Of a stretch of DNA of 64,000 bases, positions 33,503 to 45,548 are shown piece by piece. Position numbers and translations under genes: made by a program. The stretch is from contig JALGQZ010000015.1 of assembly GCA_023105745.1 (NCBI GenBank), forward strand, positions 4,301,499-4,365,498. The letters run 5' to 3'. Source of the DNA: Austropuccinia psidii (Eukaryota; Basidiomycota; Pucciniomycetes; Pucciniales; Sphaerophragmiaceae). Numbering within the stretch: position 1 is the first letter of the stretch; each line of letters begins with the position of its first letter. The notes below the pieces were generated by a model, which was given only the letters and a program-made list of their open reading frames with translations, did not search any database and was not told the DNA's origin.

Positions 33503-34185
33503 AACTTCAAGAATACTGAAGACATCAAAAGAAAAACATTAACAAAGCTTATCTCACCTATTAAAGCTTTGAAGTCCCTTTCAAAGGGAATATTTAAGAA
33601 TAATTGGAAATCAAGTATCAAGCCAGTGGTAACAATAGTTAGTTTCACATCAGAATCTAAAGGTTTAAGTTCTCAAATTGATAAATCAGCACTCAACTTA
33701 TTAAAAGAAGTTTCCCTCAAATATAAAATTTCCAAAAAGAATGACATTACTACTCAAAACCACCTCAAAATTCAGGAGGAAAATGCTGATGTAATTCCAA
33801 AACCTGAAGAATATGCAAGTCTAAATGAAATTTTGAAAGATACTCTTGAAAATTAACACCATAATAAAAATACTTATCCTCAAGAAATTTCAATATCTAA
33901 TGAAGGAGAAAGTAAGACCATTGATACATATAATTTTCATCAAGGAGCTACAAACAAAAAGAAGTTTAATAATTTTGAGAAGTCACCAATATCTTTTCCC
34001 TCAAATTTTGAAAATATTGATCCTAGAATTCTGATGGAAGGAATTATTGGAGAAAATAAATCATTATCTAATATGGAAAATATTGATCCAAGACTTGTCA
34101 AAGAACAATTAGACTTAACAAGAATAATTGAAAACCCCATAGGGGAAATGACCAAAATCAAGCAAAAGATATACATTTTTGTTTA
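33503..34185 (+). pseudogene. unidentified charged ORF of element F, part 1
   Basis: This is the same frame as the protease, open across about 227 codons with one stop (near 33854). The text is Lys/Ser/Asn-rich with repeats of the type ENIDPR (FENIDPRILMEG, MENIDPRLVKEQ). I find none of the RT landmarks (YIDD, RMPFG, PDRYP). I recognise no function. Confidence 0.5.
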
Positions 34186-34209
34186 GAAGAAGAAACTTTA
34201 AAAATGGAA

Positions 34210-35084
34210 TTCCCTTGTTTGAAGTAAAGAAGAAAAGACATAGAATGCAGTTTCAGTACAGTTCAGAATATCAATGCAGCTAACATTGATGAGTCAACAA
34301 ATGAAAATCCAATTAATTCACTGTCACAAATTGACGTACAACAGGAATTGAAGCAGAAAGAAGCCTTACCCCCTGAAGACAAATCCTCTGGGGAAGCTCA
34401 TAATAACTTTGCTATTGGAAAAGAAATTAATTCAAGATTCAAAAAACTTTCATCTATTAGAAACAATGCCAGAAATGAATACATAAAAAATACAATACAC
34501 TCACCAATTATCTTAGAAAAACATCTTTCTGAATCAGAATATGAGCATGAAGCAGGATTGTTTTGTCAAATGAAAATACAAGAAGCTGAAGACGAACAGA
34601 AGTTTATACTTACTGAAGAATAATACCCTTGGGAAGGTTATACAAGTTGGCAACCTCTTAAAAATGCCAACCTTGAGGATCACAATAAAAATAATTCTAC
34701 GGACAGCTTTGAATGTGCAAACCAACTTGTCAAGTGGTTGGAAGACATTAGTACACCAAAGAAGAATGAATCAAAGAGAATCAAAGATAAAAGTAGTAAA
34801 AAGAGAAAGAAGACTAAGGAAGAAAAGGAATATTTTTGGATTACTAAGAATAAAAAGCTATTCCCAAGCTTGCAAACCCATTTGGCAAGGCAATATCAAA
34901 TTTAAACACAAAAAGAGGATTGGACAGAAAATGATGATAGAAATGAAAATGTCATTCAGGAGTACTCTAATGGGAATGAAGATTTTCAAGATCAATATCT
35001 TAATGAAGAAAGAAGAAATGAGCTTACAGCTAAGAAGGCCAAACTCAAGAAAGGTCTTGACAACAAATTTTCATATTATCAATG
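34210..35084 (+). pseudogene. unidentified charged ORF of element F, part 2
   Basis: A shift of frame relative to part 1, then an open frame with two stops: LPPEDKSSGEAHNN, YEHEAGLFCQMK, WEGYTSWQPL, a basic cluster SSKKRKKTKEEKE (nuclear-signal-like), and a C-terminal NEERRNELTAKKAKL with a final TGA. Composition is more protein-like than the competing frame at 34664-35104. No known domain recognised. Confidence 0.45.
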
Positions 35085-35104
35085 ACTTTCTTTATTATAA
35101 TTAA

Positions 35105-36713
35105 ACATTTTCCTTTATTATTTCATAAAATTTTAGCCTTATTCCAGTCTCAAATATCTATATAAAAAATATATAGTATATATATATATATATATATATA
35201 TAAAAAGATAAAAAAAATAAAAAAATATCAATACGAAAAGAGTTTCAAGTGTATCAGTATCATTATTCCATGTTATCTTATGTATTATATTAAAAAAAAC
35301 TCAACTAAAAAAGTAGGGTGGGTGTCTATTTCTTAAGTCCATCCTTTATGATTTAAGTTTTTGGGATGAAATTCTGGGAATTTCAATTTTATTCTATAAT
35401 TTAACCCTCATCAATATTGAATATCATAATTAATAATATCAAATTAATCAAGATAATAAGGCAAGATTGAACAACAATAACAATAAAAGTTTATAAAAAC
35501 AAACATTGAGAAGATCAAAGTCATCCATAAGAATCAACAAGAAATATCAATAACCTCATTGGTGTTAGTATCCTCAAATAATTATCAAATTAAAATAATA
35601 ATGAAAAAAATAAAGAGTATATATTCAAAGGTATAACTGGCCAGGTTAACCCAAATGAAAATATTTCTTGATACAATTAATTCTTTTTCTTATCAAATTA
35701 CTTTGGATATTTAGAATACTTTATCATAATAGACAAAGGGATTATTTTTTACTGGGATAAGGGAGAAAAAAACCTCCTTTTATATTGAATATGGAGCAAA
35801 TTTCTTCCACCCACAGATTAGCCCTAAAATATTTCATATATTGGAGGCTATGCAAAACTCAAAAGATATATCTTATCAACCATTTAACTCAATTTAGAAT
35901 TTAATTCAAAAAAATAAATAAATCAATTGCATGGATTAAATCAATAATATATTGATTGGACCACCCAAACAAATTAAGATTTAATTTAAAATTCAGAATT
36001 TTGATTAATTTGATCTTATCTTATTTGGTCAAACTAAATCTTAACCCCACTCTAAACTTAATTAATTAAATTTTTTTTGGCACAAATTTAATCAATTTTG
36101 TATTGATTGAGTCAAAATTAATTAAAACTTTAATTTAATTTCAGAAAGTTTAATTAATTTATTATAATTATTTGTTAAATAAATGAAGATAAATTAAATA
36201 TACTTAATTAATATCTAACTTATCTTCAGCTCTTAATATCAACATTTAAAAAAAAGAAGAAGAGAAGGTTAATTGCATTATTTGGATCAATATTAAATTA
36301 CATGTTGTGAGGCTTGATACTAGTACAAATTTCAAATTTGAATGATAACCATCAGATAGCATTTAAAGGATAGGCTCACTAGCACTCATAGGTTTTTTTC
36401 TTTATCAACCTTTAATTAATTTATTTATTCAATGTTCTTAAAAAAAATAAAATAAAATAAAATAAAGAGAACACCCAAATAGATTTTCATTTCATTTTTT
36501 TAACACTGTACTACGTTTTGCTTGATTGACAAAGAAGATCGACCCATGATACTTTGGTTGGCTATCCTTATACGTTTCTTTTATGTTTATTCTTATATCA
36601 AATTTTATTTTATTTTTCTCTTAAAAAAAAAGAATAACGTTAAAATGTAAAAGGAAGTAAAGGCCAGAGTTGCAAGCTTACCCGATTAGCAGAATGAGAA
36701 AGATGAACACTAT
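35105..36713. other. AT-rich non-coding part of element F
   Basis: Starts with a (TA)n run near 35178-35201. Mostly A/T-biased sequence with short oligo(A) and TTAATTAA-like words. I see no ORF with sensible composition, no LTR ends and no RT relic. Confidence 0.5.
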
Positions 36714-37640
36714 CTACTCCTCACCGTCATCTTCGTCGTCAAAGGTACTAATGGGGACATCAAATTACATCTATGAATAAATAAAACTCACTCGGCCAAT
36801 TCATCTAAAACTTCTACTAAGGCTTGCAAGGAAGCTTGAAGACCATATAAGGATCCAAAATCACCTGCATTATTGGGATGGTTTTGGACGTAGTCATAAA
36901 AATTGCGACAGTAGCAACAAAACAAGTAATCAAACACGTTGAAAAGTTGGTGTAATTCGGAAAGGGAATTGGAAGAGGTTGTGGCAGAAATGGAAATACT
37001 ATCAGGCACAGCATTATTGGAAAACGTAGTGACTGTTTGAGAAGCAATGCCTTCAGTCAAGGCAGGAGGAGACAGGTGTCCGTTGGTTGTGGGTAAAGGG
37101 TTTTTGGATTGGGGCCAAGCGAGTACAGAGCCAGAAAACGCAGAAATGGTGGCAGGAGGTGAAATTCTAGTCGTGTTCAAGTTTGAATCACACGTTGGAT
37201 ATACAATGAATGGTGTAGCAATATCCCTCATGAAGAACTGCAATAACTTCACAGCCGTTCTCATTGATATAAATATATAACGCAAAAGAAGACATTTTTT
37301 TTGGTTAGGTTTTTTGCTTATAAAGATAGTAAAAAAAAAGAGGGGAGAAGAAGGAAGGGGGTTAAAAAGTGAAAAATGGACAAACCACATTGCTCATGAA
37401 TACATCCTTCCCCAACAAACAAAGTCCAAATAGGCTTACGGCAATCATGCAGCTTAATAGGTGCTGCAAGTAAAAAAAAAACAACAAAAACAAAAGACAA
37501 ATATTAGCTGTAGGTAATGCAGTAAACGGAGATAGAAAAGTGAGAAAAGAAGTAGGAACTCACCTGAACTAGACCATTTGCCGACAGAAGAACCCCAAAG
37601 GATGTTGAGGACCAATGTGGGAGACAACAGCAGACTGTGA
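36714..37640 (-). pseudogene. antisense intron-bearing gene fragment inside element F
   Basis: A frame-consistent model on the minus strand: an exon ending at 37564, exon 37463-37386 (78 bp), exon 37236-36792, and last exon 36747-36714. Introns have GTGAGT..TTGCAG, GTTTGT..TTGCAG and GTGAGT..ATTAG ends. The main exon (TPFIVYPTCDS... LQALVEVLDELA) is less AT-rich and more protein-like in codon use than its surroundings. After the last splice the protein ends acidic (DTFDDEDDGEE, TAG). No start codon is visible, so it is 5'-truncated or has a further exon. I do not recognise the protein. It could also be read slightly differently in the 78-bp exon. Confidence 0.55.
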
Positions 37641-37699
37641 TTCAGGTGGCGTCAAAAGGAATTTGAGTGATCAATAGATAAGAGGATGAAGGCGCAAAA

Positions 37700-39400
37700 T
37701 TCAATAAGAGGCGTAATTGAAAGCAAAGAAGAATGATAATATATATATATATACAAAAAATAAATAAATAAACAAAACAAAATAAAATAAATAAAAAGAA
37801 TAATAAATATAATAAAATAAAGAGTAAAGAAGAAAAAGAAAGCCACGGCGAGTGGAGATAAGAAGTAGAGCTGGTTTATTTTGGAGTATCCACACCCAGC
37901 TACTTCAAAAAAAAAATTATATAAATTAAATTAAATTTATTATTATTATTTATATTAAATTAAATTATCATTATTTAAATTAAATTAAAATTTATTATTA
38001 TTATTTATAATAAATTAAATTATTATTATTTAAAAAAAATAAAAATATAAAAAATATAAATACAAATAAATATTATTATGATTTATATTATATTAGAATT
38101 CTTATTATCAGTTATATTAAATTAAGATTTATTATTATTATTTATATTAAATTAAATATATTATTATTATCTAAACTAAATTAAATATATTATTATTATT
38201 TAAACTAAATTAAACTTATCATTATTATTTAAATTAATTTAAATTAATTAGTATCATTTATATTAAATTAAATTTATTATTATAAAAATAAAATAGAATG
38301 AATAAATTAAAAAAAAATAGGTTACAATTATTAAATGGAGAGGGGGGTGTCAATCCTCAATAACAATAAAAAGGCCACCCACCATTAATAATAATTAATA
38401 TACTAAAGTTAAAAAGAAGTGATTCAAGAGATTCATGAAGAGCTTAAACTAGTTTTATTCGCAAAAGTAGTTAAATAATCCTCCCTATGATTATTGCTTT
38501 AACATTTATATTAATTAGTATCATTTTAGAAAGAATCTATATTATTTTACTTTATTAATTATTATTTTATATTATTCATATTATTTTATCTTATTTTATT
38601 TTATTTTATCTTATTTTATTTTTTTTATCTCAAATTCATATAAAACTCATATTATATTTTGTGATGATTTGATATTATTTTATATTATTACTCTTAGAAA
38701 TTTTTCTTTACACCCATCATATTCATACTATATCAAAAAAAATAATATATTCTTATAAAAAATTAGAAATGATGGTACAATTATTAAATGCAGCGGGGAT
38801 GGCCCCACCATTTAAGGTTAATTTCAGCAAAAACAAAAACAAGAAGAAAGAACAACCCAATCAGAAAAACAAAATAAAAAGAATAGAGGTCCTAGATAAG
38901 ACCTTAGACTGTCCAAATATTTTATTTTTTATATTTTTCCAACAAACTTACCTCAAGAATAGGTCCTTGACAAGATTTTAAACTATCTGAATAAATTCTT
39001 TGTTTATCAATTATTACATCAAATAATTCAAGCTGTGGTCCTTAGTATGACCTTAAACTGCATTGTTATTCATCAAAAATAAAATAAAAGAAAAGAAAAG
39101 AAAATAGTTTTCTTTTATTATCAAAATCTTCTACAACAAAGGAATAAATAAATAAAATAAAAAATGAAAATCAACAAATACAACAAAATCAACTATATCA
39201 AGATAAAAATGATCAAAAAAATAGTTATATTTCAAAACAAAATCAAGAAGAAAACACAAAAATAAGAAGCTATGGAGATTCAAAATCAATATAAAGAGCT
39301 ACAAACAGAAAATATCAAGTGAATTTATTAAAATAGACATTCTAATGAATGAAGTTTTGATTAATGAACCAAGAATATTTCTCTTGAAACTGGAATGCTG
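37700..39400. other. AT-rich 3' region of element F
   Basis: Low-complexity TTATTATTTA-type sequence (about 37900-38320 and 38500-38760), a (TA)n run near 37738, and two PPT-like copies at 38324 and 38777. No gene seen. Confidence 0.5.
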
Positions 39401-39413
39401 GGGACAGCATTAA

Positions 39414-39426
39414 ATGGAGAGGGGGA
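39414..39426 (+). other. polypurine tract of element F
   Basis: ATGGAGAGGGGGA directly before the 3' LTR start TGTGGTATTCC. Confidence 0.75.
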
Positions 39427-41327
39427 TGTGGTATTCCATACCTTAATGGCCCAGTTTCAAGAGAAATTTCATTTATAAGGCTATCAACTGAAGAAACAAC
39501 AAAGAAAAATCAATAATTAATCAATCCTAATAGAGGAATTCAGCAATATAATGGATTTAACCTCATCAATATGTGTAATCCCATAAGCAAATACTGGAAG
39601 AATGGTCCATTTGATTACAAGAATGACAATAAAATAAGGAAAAGAAAACGAAAAGCTAGCAAGAATGTTAAATTTGCCAGTAAGAGGGGTAGTGAAACAC
39701 TCAAGTTACCTAGGCTCTGCTCAACCTTTGGATTACTCAGCAATTTGGTTATTAAACTGAGGCCACTTCAATAAGTAATAAATTAAAACTGTATCAATCA
39801 ACAGTCACAAGACAGAAAGAAAAAGAAATCAATCAATTTATGCAAGGAAAATCCATCAAAAAACTTAAATTACCCAGCAAATCTGTGAAAATACAAGCAC
39901 AGCCACCTGATAAGCCAGTAAATTTAAATTAAAAACAGAATTAAGTTAGATAAAGAAAAGGAAAAACTCATACAGGACAAATAGAATCCCCACAATACAC
40001 AGAATTCTTGACCTAAAGCTCAAACAGTGCACAGACCTACGGTGCAATAGCTATACAAAATCACATCACCCCTTCAGAAATGGTGCAATATCTTGATCAA
40101 ATAACACCCTATCAAAATTACTCACCAGCTAAATTCCCTCAAGGCTGTGCAAAATAGTATTAAAGTTTAATTAAAATATAAATAAAGCTTCATAAATGGT
40201 GCAATATACCAAACATATGGTGCAATATCTTGATCAAATGACACCCTCTCAAAATTCCTCACCAGAAAAAACATCTCAGATTATATAATCATACATAAAT
40301 TGGTGCAACAAACCAAATAAATGGTATCTCACCACTATAAAAAATTATCCCAGTCAAAAGAAGTGAAAAATTCTAAGTCCCTTGTTTTTGAGTGCCTCTA
40401 TGGAGGGCCCAAAGAATATAAATAGAGGGCCTCTCTCCCTCATTTCTTCCTCTGTTCCCCATGAATCCAATTAGCTATATACCAAGAAGGAGAATAACTA
40501 TTCATCCCTTACTAGTAGGATAATCTAGTTATTTTCTTAAAAGTATTATAGACTGATAAGTTTAATTCATAGTGAATTCTAATTAATAGTAGTTAACAAA
40601 AGGTCTAATTAATATTATTAATCCACCCTATGTTTAAATTATTAGTCTTATAATTATAATACTATCAACAATACTCATAATATTGAGTTTATCACCATAA
40701 CATTTATATTATAAAGGCAAAATAGCCTTATTATATCTTCATATTAAAAAACCAACCTTACAACCATATATTATTATATATATAAAAAACCCTACCCTTA
40801 TATTATATTATATCTTTTATATATTTAACAAAAATCCACTCTATATTGAACAAAATCTTACCAATAAATTATTAAAGGTCTTATTATTATATTATATTAA
40901 CAATTACCCTCTCAAACCATTAAGTATTATAACATATATAACATCAAATTGAACTTACCCCTTAAAATATATATTATTACTATTATATTAAATCAACCTC
41001 TTATACTATTAAGGTTTTACCCTTAAAATCATCTTATATTATTATTTGAAAATTATATTTTATACTATTTTAACTTATAAGTTACTTACCTGATTATTGA
41101 ATAGGTCTGATAGAGACTGCTGAAAAGTCTTCTCTAGTTGTAAAGCCACAATCTTAAATATTGATTTGTGAGCTCTGTAGGGAGATTGTTTAGTATATTC
41201 AGAGGGGCAGCTAAAACACCATTAGCACCCTTGGTTACAGGATTATTTCAGCAATTCAAAACTGTTTACCTGTGATTTCCCCCTCAAGGACTGCCTTATC
41301 CAATCCCACACTAAAAGGAATTCCACA
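39427..41327 (+). repeat. 3' LTR of element F, 1901 bp
   Basis: Same length as the 5' LTR, and highly similar along the entire length. It differs in the placement of a 21-bp U3 segment (see findings). TATA box at 40417-40425. Followed by ATACC and the E reverse transcriptase. Confidence 0.92.
40417..40425 (+). promoter_or_regulatory. TATA box of F 3' LTR
   Basis: TATAAATAG in the copy equivalent to 29275-29283. It could drive transcription outward into E. Confidence 0.5.
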
Positions 41328-41840
41328 ATACCAAATGGCATCCTTAAATATTGATATATCCCACAGTGGACTATTATCCTAAGTAGTTTCTTACAATTCT
41401 CTGTCAAGCCATTTTGATGGAATCCTTTCAGAGAATTCATGGCTGTAATGAGCTTAGCCTGTGACAATTGTGTCAATGTCTCATGAATTCTCAGTATTGG
41501 ATATCTGTCAGGGATAATGTAAGTATTTAGAGCTCTAAAGTCCCCTGCCATCCTTGATTTTCCATTATGCCAATTAATAATGGCAGTTGTAGTGATTTCT
41601 ACCTGTTAATTATGTCCTACTTTCCTTAATGTCCCAAGGTCCATTAATTCTTTAATATGTACCTCTAAGGCCTCTCTAGCTCTTGGGCTTGCTGGGTAAG
41701 CTGGTCTCCTTAACAGAGGTGGATAAGGTTTTCCTACATTAAGGATAATGTCTACTTCATGTCCATTAATGGAGCCTAGTGTCTCTTTGTCAGTTGCAAA
41801 GCCATCTTTATATTTGAATAAGAGGTCAATCAAATTTTCT
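41328..41840 (-). pseudogene. RT N-terminal half of Gypsy-E
   Basis: Reads [28 protein letters not shown], a stop, then RALNTYIIPDRYPILRI and HCGIYQYLRMPFG up to the F junction. Wording is nearest to element B. It joins with 28284 if F is removed. Confidence 0.88.
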
Positions 41841-42345
41841 TACATTTTTTCTGTTAGTTCTTGATTGAATTCTTCCTCTTTAAGTTGGTCCTCTATGAAA
41901 AGGTATTTTTCTGGGGTTTTCTCTTCTTTTTTTTATGGCTGTAATTTGGTTTTTGTTATTTAAAAAACACAAGTACTTATCTCTTATTGTCTCTTATGGT
42001 AAAATATATGTCTTTTTGATTTGAGATATCTATGCCATAAATTGACAAGTAATCATTTCAAAGTATAAAGTGGTTACTAGTACAGTTATCCATTACTACA
42101 AAATCCACTTTCACTCTTATAAATTGTGAAGGGTGAGGAAAAATTAGTCTTAAGTCAATTATTCCAAGTGGCTTCATGCTTTCACTGGCACTACTAAATC
42201 TGACTCCTTTTATTGGTATAAGTTTTTCTTCCCAATCTGGTACAATTGATTTCAAATAACTCTTACCAACACATGTAGACTATGCTCCTGTATCAAAGTT
42301 CACTTTTGCCTCTTTGTTTTAAACCATGACAATGCTTATATTTGA
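41841..42345 (-). pseudogene. retropepsin of Gypsy-E
   Basis: The best-preserved segment is 42255-42058 (EKLIPIKGVRFSSASESM, IDLRLIFPHPSQ, TSNHFIL). The active-site region upstream is broken by stops (the codon after the Cys-rich THVD-like text is altered). Clearly dead. Confidence 0.78.
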
Positions 42346-42873
42346 TTTTCCAGCTGTATATACCATTCCTTTTCTGGTTTGGTTTTATACAGTTTGAAAT
42401 CTGGTATGTTTGTCAGGCTTGTATCAATTTTCCAACTTGTGGTAAGTTTGAGTTAACATCTAATAATTCATATATTAAATCAGAATTATTAATTTGTGCA
42501 TCAATTATATTTTACTTTTATAACTTTCAGAAGCTTCTGATTCTTTGTCTTTGTCATTGTGGTCTTCTGTTTCTACAATTTCACTGATATTTTCCTTTTT
42601 AAGGCAATTATTGGCTAAGTGTCCAATACCTCCACATTTGTGGCATTTTCTTTTCTCATTACTGTTTGGTTTATTGGGCTTGAAAGGTTCTTTTGATTTC
42701 TATTTCTTGATAAATGATTTATTTGGAATTTTGATGTCCACTTTGTTCCAGGTTCTTCCAATCATAGTTCTTGTCACTATATCTTCTGGTGTATTGCTAT
42801 ATTCTTCTGTGAAGCATGATTCTATACACCTGCTTCTCAGGGAATGTTATGAGTCCCCTCCACATTTCTTAAG
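42346..42873 (-). pseudogene. nucleocapsid and capsid end of Gypsy-E
   Basis: An intact zinc knuckle CHKCGGIGHLANNC is encoded near 42655-42610, with RTWNKVDIKIPNKS upstream. The frame is broken. It ends at A2, whose 3' LTR starts at 42874; the rest of E lies right of the window beyond A2 and H. Confidence 0.78.
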
Positions 42874-43401
42874 TGTCCGGTTGAGCCTATGAAGATGTGA
42901 TAATAAATGTATTTACAACCTAAACTATGACTATGACATGGTAAAATTCATTATAAAAAGTTTTAATTGATGATAATAAAGGCTTAATAATAAGATATTC
43001 AGGGATTTACTATTGGGAAATAGTAGTGGTGAGTACTGTTGAAAGCCCTGGGTGCAGCTTTACCAATTGGGTTATTATAATCAAGACTACAATACTTAAA
43101 ATTAGAAGTATACCTGATTATTTTCCAAGACTATAACTGTTTTTGACAGTTTTACTACGTAGGAATTCAAGAGAAGGATGAGGAAACCTTTTCTGGTGGA
43201 GAAAAGGTCCCTTTTTATCCTAAAATTGGGTGGAAAAGGCTACTAGACCTTTCCACGTAGAGGAAGTGAAGAGTTTTCACTTCCAAGTACTGGCTTGTGG
43301 TTTTCACAAAGCCTGTATAGCCTTTATTGGGCTCAGATGTGGTTTTGAAACCAAATATGAGGAGTTTCCACCAATACAGGGTGAAACGTTTCATCTGGGG
43401 A
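42874..43401 (-). repeat. 3' LTR of A2, outer part
   Basis: Begins TGTCCGGTTGAGCC on the plus strand, matching TGTCAGGCTGAGTC of A. Continues collinear with A's LTR until S2 at 43402. With the other part (45549-46458) it sums to 1438 bp, against 1440 in A. Confidence 0.9.
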
Positions 43402-45543
43402 TGTGAGCCTGTGAGGTATGTATGACATACCCATAAGGCCACAAATTACTTTATACACAGTTAAACGTGTCTTTAACAGACTTTTCAATTGAATTTAAAA
43501 TAAAAATAACAAAAAATAAGTAAAACGTTTTTTTGGATAAACAAAGCTATAAATATTATGTCATTTTTGGATTCTACACCAAAAATAACCTAGGGTACAC
43601 CCATAAGGTGTTATACCCAAAAACACTTATTTCTTATGTTATTAGAAGATTTAAAAATCTCACAGTACCAATTCAACTTTTTTAACATTTTTCAAAATTG
43701 TTAAATTTAAGCTTAAATAAGATTAAATTTAAAGTTGCATAAAGTTTATGCAAACTTACCAAAATTTTAGTTAAAATTGAGGTGTTGTGTATATTTACTG
43801 AATTAGCTAAGGATTTGCCATACAGAATGTAAATCCTGCATGATCTCAATTTAAAAGGGTTTAAGGAAATAGTATGGCTTTAAATAAATAAAAGGGCAAA
43901 ATCCACGCAGAAAGGTGGGACAAAGGAAAAAGACCAAATAGAGCTGGGGTACTCAACTTTTTGGATCTGCAAGGATTCAATTGATTTTGTCCACCTGTAT
44001 TGGAGGATTTTCAACCTTATTTAAACCTTAAGATTAGACCTTGATCCAACATTAAAGTTTAAGCTGGTTATATCCTAATTTAGATGGGAATTTCAAGCTT
44101 CCAAAGGGTAAATCCCAATATGCAGGCTTGAATATAAGGTTTTAAGAACTGTCAAATTTTAATTAAGCTTAAAAAGCTTAAAACTTTAAGGTTACAAGCA
44201 TTAAAACCTTATCAAAAGTTAAGGTTTGGTGTGTATTGCTATTTTACGTGGAAAAATAGCAATAACTTCAAAAATTCATTAAAAATCCAATTCTCAATGG
44301 ATTTTCTTGAACATTTCACACAGCTTACAGTTTAATATTATCTATATAGAAATTTAACTTTAAGAATCTCTTATAAATAAATTTCCTGGGTACTTAGCCT
44401 GCAAATTTACTTTTTTAATTAAGCTCAAAGAAAATTATAATTTCTTTAAAAATTAATTAAAAATTGAGCTTAAGAGATTTCTGCTTGAAACTCCATTTTT
44501 AAGTTGTTCATGTGATAAACATTAATACAAATAAGTTTATTTATATTAAAAACTTAAAATAATTAGTTTAAATGAGGATTAAAGTTACATGGAGTTAAGA
44601 ATAACACTGGTAACTTTAAATTGGAATTAAAAATAAGTTACCTTAGGTTATGAACTTTATTTTTAAGCATGGTTTTTCAGTTTTAGTTTGAGCACACCCT
44701 CTATATTCATTATTAATTATGAGATTTGTTCTGAAGACATAAAAAGAGTCTTTTCATAACTGTTTTTGTCCATAATTCATTATCAAATCCAATCATATTA
44801 GAAATTTAAACAGGTAAAGTTTTATTAAATATAAAATCTTATTATTAAAGTAATTCTCAAGTTATTTCATTCTTTATTAATTAAAATTAAAGAATTGAAA
44901 TCATAGAATTCAGATTATTGTTGTAATTATCATCTTAAATATCTTTTAAAAATCCACAAATTCCTCTTAAAAGCTCTTCAATCATAATTTTTATTATAAA
45001 AGGTTTTTTTATCTGCAAAAATATTGGTTTTTGGCATGTTTTTAACTTATAAATATTATCTAATATAATTACTGTTGTTGTTTAACTTGCTGTATTAAAT
45101 AAATATTATAAGTAAGTTTTCTTTAAGGTTCTATATTTTTTTCATCTAGTATTAGTTTTTTATATAGAATTTTTCTATAAGAATTATTTCTGCACAGTGT
45201 GTGTTTTAATTATTTTATAAATAATAGTTATATTATTTATAAGTGGTTAATATTAATATTCTCCATGTGTAATTGTCTCATTAAGAGCTTTACACTTCTT
45301 ATTGTTATAATTGTCAGTGACTATAACAATATTATAATAATTATAATTTATTATAATTATTATATTTTTTATTATTATATTTTTATAATAATAATTAAAT
45401 TTATTTTTTTTATAATTATTTTTCATAATTATATTTAAATTTGTGGCTATAATATTTTGTTATATTATATATTTCTACTGAGGACAGTCATAGTGATCTT
45501 CATATTGCTACTATTATCAAGGGTTTAATAGACAAACCTTACA
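43402..45543 (+). repeat. S2: solo LTR of the D family, 2142 bp, in A2's 3' LTR
   Basis: Starts TGTGAGCCTGTGAGG and ends GACAAACCTTACA. Flanked by a perfect GGGGA duplication (43397-43401, 45544-45548). Closely related to D's LTR in inverse orientation. No internal domain. The ORF at 45199 is a low-complexity artefact. Confidence 0.93.
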
Positions 45544-45548
45544 GGGGA

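Larger units (their letters stand above)
28285..41327 (+). mobile_element. Element F: 13-kb LTR element with gag and protease but no recognised RT or integrase
   Basis: Two LTRs of exactly 1901 bp with inverted ends (TGTGGTATTCC / GGAATTCCACA; the 5' copy has TATGG), a PBS, gag, a retropepsin, and a PPT. It interrupts E's RT: ATAC flanks both ends, and E's RMPFG text resumes at 41328. The 9.2-kb internal region holds no RT, RNase H or integrase motif that I can find on either strand. After the protease come unidentified charged reading frames, AT-rich DNA, and an antisense intron-bearing gene fragment. It is best described as non-autonomous. Confidence 0.88.

Noticed and set aside
34664..35104. 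146-aa ORF MPTLRITIK...
   Set aside because: It is a shifted frame of the more protein-like ORF 34210-35084, with odd composition and no domain.
36788..37390. 200-aa unspliced ORF as a complete gene
   Set aside because: The N-terminal third reads through an apparent intron (Phe/Ser/Leu-rich text from pyrimidine tracts). The spliced model explains it better.
26003..42873. Two separate RT-bearing elements on either side of F
   Set aside because: The left part ends and the right part begins at the same RT position (RMPFGIKN), with ATAC duplicated at F's ends, so they are one element (E) split by F.
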